This document shows, piece after piece, positions 8,668 to 17,560 of a stretch of 64,000 nucleotides of DNA (positions are counted from its first letter, which is position 1; every line of letters starts with the position of its first letter). A program made the translations under genes and the position numbers. A model generated the notes under the pieces. It ran no database searches. It worked only from the letters and a program-made list of their open reading frames with translations, and was not told the DNA's origin. The stretch is from the NCBI GenBank assembly GCA_002708825.1, contig PAPF01000009.1, positions 22,650-86,649 on the forward strand, read 5' to 3'. The stretch is from Phyllobacteriaceae bacterium. Lineage in GTDB: Bacteria; Pseudomonadota; Alphaproteobacteria; Rhizobiales; Rhizobiaceae.

Positions 8668-10149
8668 TCAGGCTTCAGCGGGCAGGGGGATCGCGCAGGA
8701 AAAGCGATAGGGTCCTTCCGCATCCACGCTCATGGAGCCGCGCCATTTCTGTTCGACAAGGACGCGCTTCAGCCTTGACCCGAAACCTGTCCCGGAGAGT
8801 TTCCGGACCACCTTTTCGCTGTCGCACCAATCCAGGTGAAACGTTTTCGTCCCGCCCTCCGGTTCGATGCGCCAGCTGAGGCTGACTTTGCCACTGGTGG
8901 TCGACAAGGCGCCGTATTTGAGCGAATTCGTGGCCAGTTCGTAGAGGACAAGGGCCAGGTCGAAAGCCAGTTCCGCAGGCAGCCGGATATCCCGGCCGCG
9001 GATTTCCAGGCGGTCCATGTGCAGGCCGAGCACTTCCTCGATGAGCGAGCGGAACCGCATGTTGCTCCAGCCGCCCCGGGTGATCAGCTGATTGGCGCGC
9101 GAGAGCGATTCCAGCCGGCTGGTGAAGGATTGCAGCGCAGTGGCAGGATCGGAGTGGGTCCGGAAGGTCTGCGAGGCGAGGGAAGCAACCACCTGCAGGA
9201 GGTTGCCCGAGCGATGCGCCATCTCGCGCAGGATCAGGCGCTGGCGTTGATTGGCCTCGTGCTGCCGGGCACCCTGCGCGACGATGTTTGCGATGGAGAT
9301 CAGCGCGTCGACATCATGTTCGTCGAATGTGCGCAACGCGCGTTCATGGATGCCGAAGACACCGAAGGGCCGGTCCGACGCCCCGGCGATCACCACGCTC
9401 ATGCCGCTGCGCACGCCGTGATCGCGGAGCAGGGCGGGGCCGGAAAAGCGGCTTTCCACCGTCAGGTCCGCCACGATCACCGGACGGGATGACGTGAGCG
9501 TGTAGCCGGCCTGCGAATCCATGTCGATGCCGACGCTTGCCCTGCCGACCAGTCCGCCGTCCCAGCCGGTGCCGGATACCAGCTTCAGTTCATCGGCGCT
9601 GTCGACGAACTGGAGGATCTTTGCCAATGGAACATCGAAGACCTGTGCCGCGGTCTCGACGGCCTTGTCCATGATCTCGTTGAGCGAGACATCGCCCAGC
9701 GCGTAACTGCCCAGTTCGTGGATGCCCTTCTGCTGCCTGAAGCGTTTCTCCAGGTCCATCTTGCTGTTGATGCTGGCCGTCACATCCCGGCAAACCCCGG
9801 TCAGGTATCGCTCGCCGTTGCGGCCCTGGTAGACACCGCCCTTTGCCTCGATCCAGACCGGCCGGTCCGCCCGCGCCAGCGCGGAACGGTAGACCACCGC
9901 ATAGGGCTCTGACGTCTCGATGCTCCGGTTGATGGCATGCCAGACCGTTTGCGCATCGTCCGGGTGCAGGTCGCGGCGAAAGCTCTTCAGGGTTCCGTCG
10001 AAGGAACCGGGTTCCATCCGGTGGATGGCTTCCAGGTTGTCCGTCCAGTCCAGCGACTCGCTGTCGATCCGCCAGCGCCAGACACCGACCTCGCCCAGGC
10101 GAAGGCCCGGCAGGATGTCGTCCGGGTCCATCAACACGTCGTCCGGCAT
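8668..10149 (-). CDS. PAS-GAF sensor histidine kinase, HWE family
   Basis: A 493-residue soluble sensor kinase. A PAS domain occupies roughly residues 15-135 (WRIDSESLDWTDN to YLTGVCRDVT). A GAF domain spans about 150-300. A HWE-type kinase core follows, with the phosphoacceptor His in LREMAHRSGNLLQV and the N box in LYELATNSLKYGA. The kinase ends in a short G-box region (GTGFGSRLKRVLV). No response regulator is adjacent. It is convergent with the LysR gene. HWE kinases are abundant in Rhizobiales and often respond to light or stress, but nothing here identifies the signal. Confidence 0.9.
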   Translation of the reverse strand: MPDDVLMDPDDILPGLRLGEVGVWRWRIDSESLDWTDNLEAIHRMEPGSFDGTLKSFRRDLHPDDAQTVWHAINRSIETSEPYAVVYRSALARADRPVWIEAKGGVYQGRNGERYLTGVCRDVTASINSKMDLEKRFRQQKGIHELGSYALGDVSLNEIMDKAVETAAQVFDVPLAKILQFVDSADELKLVSGTGWDGGLVGRASVGIDMDSQAGYTLTSSRPVIVADLTVESRFSGPALLRDHGVRSGMSVVIAGASDRPFGVFGIHERALRTFDEHDVDALISIANIVAQGARQHEANQRQRLILREMAHRSGNLLQVVASLASQTFRTHSDPATALQSFTSRLESLSRANQLITRGGWSNMRFRSLIEEVLGLHMDRLEIRGRDIRLPAELAFDLALVLYELATNSLKYGALSTTSGKVSLSWRIEPEGGTKTFHLDWCDSEKVVRKLSGTGFGSRLKRVLVEQKWRGSMSVDAEGPYRFSCAIPLPAEA

Positions 10150-10349
10150 GATGATGCCTCTCTCGCAACACCGATGATTTGTTTATAGACAGATTAGGTA
10201 ATCCGCAGGAACTGGTCATCCGAAAATCAGCTGCCGGCAAGGTGAATTCACTAGGCTTCGGCCTGAAATCGTTTCGCCTTGCCTTTGGAGGGGACAGCGC
10301 GGATACACGGCTACGTCCGGGAAGCGGACAAGCAGGAAACGGAACGGAC

Positions 10350-11258
10350 ATGCTGCTGACGACGATCTGGCCGATCTTTGCCCTGATCTTTGCCGGATAT
10401 CTGCTTGCGCGAAAAGGGTTCCCGTCAGCCGGGTTCTGGCCGGCGGCAGAGCGCCTCACCTACTTCGTGCTGTTTCCGGCACTTCTCGTGTCCAGCCTGG
10501 CCGAAGCGCCGGTTCATGATCCGCACGTGCCACGCCTTGGCGCGGCCGCCGTGGCAACCATCCTGTTCGCAAGTGCCGGGCTGGCCCTGGCGCGATGCCT
10601 CCGTCCCATGCCGGCTGCCCGTTTCGGACCGGTCCTCCAGGGCGTTGTGCGCTTCAACACCTATCTCGCCCTTGCCGTTCTTGCCTTGATCGCGGGGAGC
10701 GAAGGTATCGGGCGTGCAGCGGTCTATCTCGCGGTCTCGGTTCCTCTGGTCAATGTTCTGGCCATCATCGCGTTGAGCGGCGGCAGCGCGGCACGTGCGC
10801 CGGTCGCGCTGTTGCGAAACGTTGCCGCCAATCCGCTCGTGCTTGCCTGCCTGGCCGGATTTGCCCTGGCCCTTTCCGGCATTGGCCTTCCCTTCGGCAC
10901 CGGCGCTTTCCTGAAACTCCTAGGGCAGGCGAGCCTGCCGCTGGGACTGCTCTGTGTCGGTGCCGCCCTCAGGCCTGAAACCCTGCGCGCCGATCTGCCC
11001 GGCCTGTTTGCCACCGGTGCGGCGCGCCTGCTGTTCATGCCACTGCTGGCAGTGACGTCATCCTGGCTGTTCGGCCTTTCGGGCGTCGAGATGCTGGTGC
11101 TCGTCGTGTTCTCGGCGGTTCCCACGGCGCCGACGGCCTATGTCCTGACGCGTCAGATGAACTGCGACGGCGCGTTCATGGCCGGCATCGTCACCTTCCA
11201 GACCCTGGCCGTCGTGTTTACGCTTCCGCTCGTCCTGATGCTGGCCGGTGTCGATTGA
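10350..11258 (+). CDS. AEC family permease (auxin efflux carrier-like)
   Basis: A 302-residue integral membrane protein of the AEC family (Mem_trans), with about ten hydrophobic segments starting at MLLTTIWPIFALIFAGYLLA. The motif AVPTAPTAYVLTRQM near the C-terminus is characteristic of bacterial members, which export small organic anions or amino-acid-like compounds. The open frame extends 57 codons further upstream, but that part is not hydrophobic and overlaps the kinase promoter. Substrate unknown. It is the last host gene before the tRNA-Glu element. Confidence 0.85.
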   Translation: MLLTTIWPIFALIFAGYLLARKGFPSAGFWPAAERLTYFVLFPALLVSSLAEAPVHDPHVPRLGAAAVATILFASAGLALARCLRPMPAARFGPVLQGVVRFNTYLALAVLALIAGSEGIGRAAVYLAVSVPLVNVLAIIALSGGSAARAPVALLRNVAANPLVLACLAGFALALSGIGLPFGTGAFLKLLGQASLPLGLLCVGAALRPETLRADLPGLFATGAARLLFMPLLAVTSSWLFGLSGVEMLVLVVFSAVPTAPTAYVLTRQMNCDGAFMAGIVTFQTLAVVFTLPLVLMLAGVD

Positions 11259-11406
11259 TGCCGGCGGGCAACGCCCGAAGCTGGGATCTGGGCGCCGAGC
11301 ACCGACCTTGGCTGGTCCGCCGCTCGCGAATGGCATCCAACATGCCCAAGCCGCCACGAGGCACTCGGCGGTAAGGTCGGGACTGGCAAATTCTGCAGGA
11401 AGCAAG

Positions 11407-11422
11407 TGGTACGCCCTACGGG
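11407..11422. repeat. Left attachment site copy (16 bp)
   Basis: TGGTACGCCCTACGGG is identical to 21752-21767, the 3' end of tRNA-Glu read on the other strand. This left copy has no tRNA attached. An imperfect inverted repeat follows inside the element (CAACGAC at 11444-11450 and GTCGTTG at 11478-11484), a possible integrase arm site. Confidence 0.85.
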
Positions 11423-11548
11423 CGTCAAAGAAGCCCGTAAAATCAACGACTTGACGTGTCCAACCGCGTCAATGTCAGTCGTTGAAAACATTACGCTTTT
11501 TCACGAAAAGTCCAACCGGGATTCGCCGGGGGAGGGCACAAAAGAAAA

Positions 11549-11577
11549 CGCTGCCCGAAGTGGAGCTTCGGACAGCG
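11549..11577 (+). other. Stable stem-loop in the leader of the replication genes
   Basis: CGCTG and CAGCG pair around a C/A mismatch, and CCGAAG pairs with CTTCGG around a TGGAG loop. No T-run follows, so it is not a typical terminator. It lies about 60 bases before the likely start of the small gene at 11637. It may be an RNA leader controlling the helicase operon or an origin-associated structure, and the sequence cannot decide. Confidence 0.45.
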
Positions 11578-11636
11578 CGCAACAGAAAAACCGCCACGAC
11601 AACGGTTGCCCATTCTCTAGCAATTCCTGCTTGGCG

Positions 11637-11840
11637 ATGCAAGCATTCCGTGCGGCGCGCCGCATTGAAGCCGATGTGAAATTTCAGCAGATCGGCGACT
11701 ACTTCGAGACCGTCATGCGTGAGCTTGTCGAGCAAGCCACCATGCCGCGCCTGACCCGGCGCGACCTTATCGCGACCCTGGAGGATCACAAGGCGACATT
11801 CCCGGATGTCCTCGACATGATCCGGGAGGGACGGATATGA
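11637..11840 (+). CDS. Small unknown protein, coupled to the helicase gene
   Basis: A 67-residue polypeptide from the ATG at 11637. The frame is open back to 11406, but the upstream part is low-complexity and overlaps the stem-loop. An ATG at 11472 is the alternative start. The protein is helical and charged, with RLTRRDLIATLEDH, and has no recognised domain. Its stop overlaps the helicase start (ATGA), so the two are probably translated together. A role in replication or its control is inferred from position. Confidence 0.55.
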   Translation: MQAFRAARRIEADVKFQQIGDYFETVMRELVEQATMPRLTRRDLIATLEDHKATFPDVLDMIREGRI

Positions 11841-13309
11841 GCGAGGACAAGCCCAAGGACGGCGGCGGCGCGAATGTGGTTCCCCTCGCTGTCAAGAGGA
11901 TGGTGAAGGCTTCGAGGAATCCAAGCCGCGTCCTTTCCGGCGCTGCGCCTGACCGGGAAAGCGTGTTGCATGACCCGGACATTGACGATGGCGACATCAT
12001 CGACCGCATGAACGATGAATTCGCCTTCGTCGTGATCGGCGGATCGGCGGCGGTGGCGTGGTTCGAGCCGGGGGCGCGGCCTGAAGACAGCTTGCGCCTG
12101 TTGAAGATCGGGGCCTTCGAGGGGCTCATGGGGCATCGGTGGACCACCTATGACGGGGCGGACGGCAAGCCCAAAACCGTGACATGGGCAAAGCGCTGGC
12201 TCGGGCATCCCGAACGGGCGACCTATCGGGGACTTGAATTCGTCCCCTCGCCAACGGGCGAGGAAGGGCGGGCGGGCTGGCTCAACCTCTGGCGCGGCTT
12301 CGCGGTGGAGCCGAAGGCGGGCGGATCATGGGCGATCTTCAGGGATCACCTGTTGAGCAATGTCTGCCAGGGCAATGAGGCGCACTTCCGCTGGCTCTTC
12401 GGATGGTTTGCCCAGATGGTGCAGCGGCCACGGGACAAGCCGGGCACGGCGGTGATCCTTCGCGGCGGACAGGGCGTCGGCAAGTCGATTGTGGGCGAGG
12501 TCTTCGGATCCTTGCTCGGGCCGCACTGGAAGTTGGTTGATACTGACCGGGGCGTGACCGGCAATTTCAATCAGCATTTGAGCGATTGCCTGCTTTTGCA
12601 GGCCGATGAGGCGGTTTGGGCCGGGAACAAGGACGCCGAGGGGCGGCTGAAGGGGCTGGTCACTGCCGGGCGGCAGATGGTGGAGGCAAAGGGGATCGAT
12701 CCCGTCTGGCTTCCGAATCTGGTCCGGGTCTTCATGACCTCCAATTCCGACTATGTTGCGCCTGCCGGGAAAGATGAGCGGAGGTATTTCGTTCTCGATG
12801 TCGGCGATTCGGCGCAGCGCAACAGCGCATATTTCGGGGAAATGCTGGAAGAACTGGACGCGGGCGGGCGGGAAGCCTTGCTCCATGACCTGTTGACCTT
12901 TGATCTTTCAGCCGTTGACATTCGGGAAACGCCGAAGACCGAAGCATTGCGGGAACAGAAGATACACCACCTCGACCCGCTGGAAACCTGGTTGCTGGAC
13001 CGGCTGAAGGCGGGCGCGCCAACGCGCAAGCATGACGGATGGCCGGAGCTTGTGCCGTGCGATGATCTTTATGATGACTACCTGACGGCTTCGGAGCGGG
13101 CAGGGTTTCGCCGGAAGCTCGGGCAGACGGCATTCGGACGGAAGCTGAAGGCTTTTATTCCAGGCTTGACCCGGCAGAGGGCAAGTGTGGCACAAGGGGA
13201 TGCCATGAAGCGGCCTTACGTCTACTGGCTTCCGTCCTTGCAGCAATGCCGCGATGAATTCGACGCGGCCTTGCAGCAGCCGGGGGACTGGGATTCGCCC
13301 GATGATTAG
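11837..13309 (+). CDS. Superfamily-3 helicase / DUF5906-type replication protein
   Basis: A 490-residue replication ATPase. Walker A is GGQGVGKS near residues 210-217, an acidic Walker B-like LLLQADEAV lies near 253-261, and a sensor VFMTSNSD lies near 300, the order found in phage and plasmid SF3 (D5-like) helicases. No N-terminal primase catalytic motif is visible, so it may depend on a host or helper primase. A winged-helix-like C-terminus is possible. It is followed directly by a repeat-rich gap that may be its origin. In the satellite reading it lets the excised element replicate autonomously. Confidence 0.85.
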   Translation: MSEDKPKDGGGANVVPLAVKRMVKASRNPSRVLSGAAPDRESVLHDPDIDDGDIIDRMNDEFAFVVIGGSAAVAWFEPGARPEDSLRLLKIGAFEGLMGHRWTTYDGADGKPKTVTWAKRWLGHPERATYRGLEFVPSPTGEEGRAGWLNLWRGFAVEPKAGGSWAIFRDHLLSNVCQGNEAHFRWLFGWFAQMVQRPRDKPGTAVILRGGQGVGKSIVGEVFGSLLGPHWKLVDTDRGVTGNFNQHLSDCLLLQADEAVWAGNKDAEGRLKGLVTAGRQMVEAKGIDPVWLPNLVRVFMTSNSDYVAPAGKDERRYFVLDVGDSAQRNSAYFGEMLEELDAGGREALLHDLLTFDLSAVDIRETPKTEALREQKIHHLDPLETWLLDRLKAGAPTRKHDGWPELVPCDDLYDDYLTASERAGFRRKLGQTAFGRKLKAFIPGLTRQRASVAQGDAMKRPYVYWLPSLQQCRDEFDAALQQPGDWDSPDD

Positions 13310-13316
13310 GCGCAAG

Positions 13317-13560
13317 GTGGGACATTCGAGACATTTAGGACGTCTAAAAAGACAGGCGAAACAATCGCTTGTCCTGAATGTCCTAAATGTCCCTCCTGTT
13401 TTCCGAAGGTCCATGTGTGCGCGTGTGCGCCTGTGCACGGATACCCATAATTATATGGGACATATGGGACATTCAGGACAACGAATTGAAATTGCTTTGA
13501 AAAGTGACGTCCTGAATAACCCTGCAAGGTAGGGCGCATTCGGGACAGGTGGGACACGGG
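13317..13560. repeat. Cluster of GGACATT / AATGTCC repeats, candidate origin
   Basis: The 261-bp gap after the helicase gene holds many copies of GGACATT-like units in both orientations: GGGACATTC at 13319, GACATTTAGGAC at 13330, TCCTGAATGTCCTAAATG at 13372, GGGACATATGGGACATT at 13457, and GTCCTGAAT and ATTCGGGACA near 13509-13545. Opposed copies form long dyads. It is the best candidate for an iteron-type replication origin recognised by the neighbouring replication proteins. An operator array is the alternative. No gene is visible in it. Confidence 0.6.
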
Positions 13561-13570
13561 GGAAAAGGGC

Positions 13571-15238
13571 ATGAGCAACCGAACGATTACCGCGACAATC
13601 CGGCTGGAAGCCATTCTCGGGCGTATGAAAGCCTTTGGCGACGTTAGCCGGAAGATGGAACAGGTTGACCGGGCGGCGAAGCGATACAACCGGACGCAGG
13701 GGGCCATTGCGCGCGGCGCGGCTGAAATGGGGATGGCCATAGGGCGCTTCGCGGGACCGGCTGCGCTGGCGGCGGGCTTTGCGGGCGCAACGCGGCAGGC
13801 GGCGGGTTTTGAAGACAGGCTCTTCGGGATCGAAAAGAAGTCCGGCGCGACGGCGGAACAGATGAAGACGATCCGGGCGGAAATCTTCGAGCTTTCCAAG
13901 GAACTGCCGGTGTCGATTGACGAGATCATGGCGGCTTTTGAGCGTGGCGCGGCGGCGGGCGTGCCGCTGGATGAGCTGAAGGAATTCGCGAAGCTGTCAT
14001 CGGCGGTCGCCGATGCCTGGGACATGAGTTCCGAAGCTGTCGGCAATGCCTTCGCCGGTTTCGGGACGGGCCTTGGCATCGCGCGGCAGGACCTGGAAGG
14101 CTTCGCCGACGCGATCAACTACCTTGCGGACAAGGGCATTGCCGATGAGGCCGATATCGTCGGCTTTCTGGACCGTGTCGGGGCGTCGGCAACGAATTTC
14201 GGGCTGACCGCAAAGGACGCGGCGGCGCTCGGGACGGCGATGATCAACCTGAAAATGCCTGCCGAGGTGGCGGCGCGGGCGGCGGATACGCTCTTTGGCA
14301 AACTTGCCGCGCCGGAAAACCTGTCGGACAAGTCGCGCGAAGCACTGGAAGGCATTGTCGGCGACATCGAGAAATTCCAAGGCGTCATGCAGAAGGACGC
14401 CAAGAGCGGCCTGCTCTACTTCCTGGAACAGCTTGAGGGCATGACCGGACAACAGCGGACAAGCCTGCTCGGGGCGCTCATGGGCGAGGGCTTTGATGAT
14501 GAAATCGCCCGGCTGGTCGGCGGGCTGGATGAGGTCCGGCGAAACATCAAGCTTGTGAGGGATGAAGCGGCTTATGACGGCTCCATAGCGGCTCTTAGCG
14601 AAAAGAAGCTGGAGAGCTTCAACAGCCAGCTTCAGCGGACGAAGAACATTTTTCAGGAACTGGCTGTCGAGGCCGGAAGCATCGCGTTGCCATGGATGGC
14701 CGACGGGCTGGAAGCCTTCAATGACCGGGCATCCTATGACACCGCGATCATGCGGGGCAACTCTGAGCTTGGGCGCAGCATGTGGGACCGGCTGAAATGG
14801 ACGCTTTCAGCCTCGCAGGCGGAAAAGGACCGGGTGGCGATCATCGGGGGACACGCGGCGACATCGGCGGAAGAACAGGCGCGGTTTGACCGGGGGGCCA
14901 TGGGCCTTGGCGGATCATCGAGCCGGGGCGGACGGCGGCGGCGCGAAGAGCCGGACGGGATCGTTTCGGCCATGCCGGTTGAAGGCGGGGCCTTCGGGGG
15001 CTTTGAGGCGCGGCTTGCGGGCGACCTGGATACCGCGCTTGCCGATGGCGGGCGCAAGGCGCGCGAAGAGATTGCCGAGGGTGGCAGGGCCATTGCCGAG
15101 GGTGGCAAGGCCATAGGACAGGCGGCGCAGGAAATCCGGGCGGCGGGCGACTATGCCGCGCAACGGATAAGCCAGGCGGTGCGCCATGCAGGCACGGCGG
15201 CAGGCCGTGCCGATGTCACAGGGCCGGGGGATCTGTAA
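13571..15238 (+). CDS. Short phage tail tape measure protein (TP901 type)
   Basis: A 555-residue, alanine-rich helical protein with the phage tail tape-measure pattern. QAAGFEDRLFGIEKKSGAT and the FAKLSSAVADAWDMS region match the conserved part of the TP901 family (roughly residues 70-330). A repetitive coiled C-terminal segment (AEGGRAIAEGGKA) follows. Tape measures set the length of siphovirus tails, and one this small implies a short tail. The stop TAA is directly followed by the next start. Its presence without other tail-tube genes is unusual: it might replace a helper protein or be a remnant. Confidence 0.8.
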   Translation: MSNRTITATIRLEAILGRMKAFGDVSRKMEQVDRAAKRYNRTQGAIARGAAEMGMAIGRFAGPAALAAGFAGATRQAAGFEDRLFGIEKKSGATAEQMKTIRAEIFELSKELPVSIDEIMAAFERGAAAGVPLDELKEFAKLSSAVADAWDMSSEAVGNAFAGFGTGLGIARQDLEGFADAINYLADKGIADEADIVGFLDRVGASATNFGLTAKDAAALGTAMINLKMPAEVAARAADTLFGKLAAPENLSDKSREALEGIVGDIEKFQGVMQKDAKSGLLYFLEQLEGMTGQQRTSLLGALMGEGFDDEIARLVGGLDEVRRNIKLVRDEAAYDGSIAALSEKKLESFNSQLQRTKNIFQELAVEAGSIALPWMADGLEAFNDRASYDTAIMRGNSELGRSMWDRLKWTLSASQAEKDRVAIIGGHAATSAEEQARFDRGAMGLGGSSSRGGRRRREEPDGIVSAMPVEGGAFGGFEARLAGDLDTALADGGRKAREEIAEGGRAIAEGGKAIGQAAQEIRAAGDYAAQRISQAVRHAGTAAGRADVTGPGDL

Positions 15239-15802
15239 ATGTCACGCTTTGAAGTCAAGATCGACACGTCCGAACTTCGCGACCTTGAGAAGCGGCTTGC
15301 CAATGTGCCGAATGAAGTCAAGGTGAAGGCGTTTCACGCGGCGCGAAAACACGTTGCGAACAAGCTTCGCACACAGGTCGGGCGAAAGCTCGCCAAGTAT
15401 ACCCGGCTGAAATACGGCACGGTGCGGCCTTTGCTGCAATCGTCGGCATCCGGGGCCAATGCGCTGGAAGTCAAGGTCAAGAGCCGCTGGATAAGCCTGA
15501 CAAAGCTTGATGGCACATACCAGAGCGATGAGGGCGTTGAGACCAAGCTCCACGGCTCTTACAAGTCGGCATTCATCGCGACCATGCGTTCAACGGGGCA
15601 CAAGGGCGCGTTCCGGCGGCTGGAAGGCGACCAGCGTTTGCCGATTGGCGAGGTCTTCGGGCCGAACCCTGCCCATGCTGTCGGCAATGACAGGCACGGC
15701 GAATTCGCGAAGCTGGCCGAGGAGATGGCGGCGGAACTGATCCTGCCGCGCTATCTTCACGAGATAGAATTCCGGCTGGGGCGTCTGACCGGGGGCAGAT
15801 GA
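15239..15802 (+). CDS. Phage minor tail protein Z-like
   Basis: A 187-residue protein resembling the minor tail protein Z / tail-terminator-like family. The C-terminal part, with GHKGAFRRLEGDQRLPIGEVFGP, carries the family's typical arrangement of a basic stretch followed by RLPI and a GP turn. The N-terminal half, with NVPNEVKVKAFHAARKHV, is helical. It starts directly at the tape-measure stop. Known relatives act at the head-tail joining end of tails. In this element it is one of only two tail genes. Confidence 0.7.
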   Translation: MSRFEVKIDTSELRDLEKRLANVPNEVKVKAFHAARKHVANKLRTQVGRKLAKYTRLKYGTVRPLLQSSASGANALEVKVKSRWISLTKLDGTYQSDEGVETKLHGSYKSAFIATMRSTGHKGAFRRLEGDQRLPIGEVFGPNPAHAVGNDRHGEFAKLAEEMAAELILPRYLHEIEFRLGRLTGGR

Positions 15803-15920
15803 AAAGGGACCTTATTTAGCAAGGGCCGCTATCGGGGCGGGACGACCCCGAAAAACCGCCAGTATTAGTGCGTTTTGCCTTTGGTTGTCACAGTTGTTGC
15901 CAATAAAAGAGGTTGCCAGA

Positions 15921-16529
15921 ATGAGCGAAATTGATAGTCAAGGCGCGGTATGGGTGACGGCAGCCGAGATTGCAGCGCGTGACAACATAACGCCGGAGGC
16001 AGTATTAAAGCAGGTTCGCAAGATGATTAATCAAAATCATATTGAGGTTGAGCGGGACGCGCGGGGAAGAATAAAGCGATTTGACCTTGCCGGGTACGAT
16101 TTATACAGGGAACGCTACGCGAACCCGGCGCAGACGGCGGCAAAAAGGCCGTTTTCCCCTGAAAAACCGACCCCTTCGGATGCCGATTCGGCGGATCAAT
16201 CCTACGATGAGGCGCGGCGCCAGGCGCAATGGCTGGAAGTGCGCAAGAAGAAACTGGAAATGGCCGAAGCCGAGGGCAACCTGGTGCGGGCCGACAAGCT
16301 GGCCGATGCCGTCGAACTGATCGGCAAGGAAACACTGGCGACCTTGCAACGCTTGCCGAACAAGGCGGATGAGTTTTGCGAGGCTGTCGCGCGCGAAGGC
16401 GTGAGCGGGCTTCGGGCCGTGCTTCGCGGCGAAGTGCTGGCGATTGCGACGGCGCTTGCCGACCGGCTTTCGGAGATCGCGGCGAACGCGCCGCGTGAGG
16501 ATCCTTCCCTCTTCGACGGTCAGGATTGA
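15921..16529 (+). CDS. Nu1-like small terminase subunit
   Basis: A 202-residue protein with an N-terminal helix-turn-helix-like segment (VTAAEIAARDNITPEAVLKQ), a charged coiled-coil around WLEVRKKKLEMAEAEGNLV, and a C-terminal section containing LATLQRLPNKADE. This resembles lambda Nu1-type small terminases. The start at 15921 is chosen because AGAGG precedes it; the frame is open 36 bases upstream. No large terminase is present in this element. Satellites commonly carry a lone small terminase to redirect a helper's large terminase to their own DNA, and that is the proposed role here. Confidence 0.6.
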   Translation: MSEIDSQGAVWVTAAEIAARDNITPEAVLKQVRKMINQNHIEVERDARGRIKRFDLAGYDLYRERYANPAQTAAKRPFSPEKPTPSDADSADQSYDEARRQAQWLEVRKKKLEMAEAEGNLVRADKLADAVELIGKETLATLQRLPNKADEFCEAVAREGVSGLRAVLRGEVLAIATALADRLSEIAANAPREDPSLFDGQD

Positions 16530-16762
16530 GGTTTTGCCAGGCGGACGCCGGGACCTCCTCCGTTTTCCTCGATGAACCGGACCCCGGCGGCTTCGAGGGC
16601 CGACCGGATCGCGGCAACGGTACGATCTTTCAACGGTTCGCCTTTTTCAAAACGCGATATTGTGTTTGTCGAGACGCTCGCCATTTCGGCTAGCTCCCTA
16701 ACTCCAATTTCAATAGCGGCTCGGGCCATCCGGCATTGTGCAGGCGTCATTATTGCAACCAT
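16520..16762 (-). CDS. Short XRE helix-turn-helix repressor
   Basis: An 80-residue Cro/CI-type regulator: RELAEMASVSTNTISRFEKGE is the helix-turn-helix, followed by TVAAIRSALEAAGVRF and a GGGPGVRL tail found in many small alphaproteobacterial XRE proteins. It is the only leftward gene in the element and is divergent from 16851. An ATG at 16750 is an alternative start. The palindrome at 16753-16769 overlaps its start region, which suggests autorepression. It has no peptidase or effector domain, so induction would need an antirepressor, perhaps from a helper phage (inference). Confidence 0.85.
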   Translation of the reverse strand: MVAIMTPAQCRMARAAIEIGVRELAEMASVSTNTISRFEKGEPLKDRTVAAIRSALEAAGVRFIEENGGGPGVRLAKPQS

Positions 16763-16816
16763 GTTGCAAAATCGCATTGACGTTGCGATTTTGGAGTGAT
16801 ATCGCTACACGGTAGC
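16753..16816. promoter_or_regulatory. Three inverted repeats between xre and the rightward genes
   Basis: TTGCAA-N5-TTGCAA (16753-16769), AATCGCA-N7-TGCGATT (16770-16790) and GCTAC-ACG-GTAGC (16804-16816), plus a half site GTAGCAAC at 16831-16838. They fill the divergent region and are likely operators for the XRE repressor and promoters for both directions. Confidence 0.55.
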
Positions 16817-16850
16817 AAAAACGCTCCAATGTAGCAACAGGAGGCAAGCC

Positions 16851-17402
16851 ATGCCCATGACCAGACGTGCCCTGACATTTGCCCTTCCGTCCGTCGCGGC
16901 CTTTCCCGTGCCTGCCAGTGCCGCACCTTCGCCCGTGGCGGCGATGGTGGAGCGATGGGAGCGGCTTGCTGATCGTGTCCTTGCGCTGTCGCAAGAGATC
17001 GGGCGCATTGAGCTTGCCATCCGCGCCGAATTCCGGCCGGGGGTGAAGGTAAACGGGCGGCTGTTCCGTTTCCGCCATGAGGCCGAGGATGGTCTTGGAA
17101 CCCTTCGCCATGTCGGGCAGGCGGCGCGCCTGGACGGGATTCTCGCCGAACTGGACCGGCAGGACGCAGCCGAGGCGGAAGCGCTTCAGCGGGCCGGAAT
17201 CGCGGAAATGGAAGCCGAACTGACTGCCCTTCAAGACGCCGAGACTGCCCTGGAAGACGCGATAGCGGCTGCGCCAGTGGAAACGCTGGCCGATGCGAGG
17301 GCAAAGGCCGATTTCGGAAGCCGTTTCCTCGAACGCCACGGGCAGCATTGGGACTTCACCGATTGGGCGCGGTTGCTCCTGAAGGAAATTGCATCCGCCT
17401 GA
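16851..17402 (+). CDS. Unknown coiled-coil protein, paralogue A
   Basis: A 183-residue protein with no recognised domain, mostly helical. VERWERLADRVLALSQEI near residue 35, LDGILAELDRQDAAEAEA near 100 and a C-terminal DARAKADFGSRFL are all echoed in the next gene. The start follows a strong AGGAGG. It is the first rightward gene after the XRE operators, the position where satellites keep early regulatory or helper-interference genes. Function unknown. Confidence 0.7.
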   Translation: MPMTRRALTFALPSVAAFPVPASAAPSPVAAMVERWERLADRVLALSQEIGRIELAIRAEFRPGVKVNGRLFRFRHEAEDGLGTLRHVGQAARLDGILAELDRQDAAEAEALQRAGIAEMEAELTALQDAETALEDAIAAAPVETLADARAKADFGSRFLERHGQHWDFTDWARLLLKEIASA

Positions 17403-17510
17403 CCTGTTAACACCCGGTTGCGTTCTCAAAAACATACACTACCGTTCATGGAATGTTCGCGGGCCGGTGCGGGGATCGCGGGTGCAGGCAACACTATATT
17501 TAGTGGTTCC
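17401..17510. repeat. 110-bp intergenic repeat, copy 1
   Basis: This repeat is similar over its whole length to 18116-18225. Shared features are GACCTGTTAAC, GTTGCG or GTTGCGA followed by TCTCAAAAA, a CCGGTGCGGGG block, and the end AACACTATATTTAGTGGTTC. The last contains the dyad CACTA-TATT-TAGTG (17492-17505). With the flanking paralogues it is part of a tandem duplication of about 715 bp. Confidence 0.8.
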
Positions 17511-17560
17511 GTTTTCGCCAATCACCATGGCATGTGTCAAAAGCAACAGGAGACAAGATC

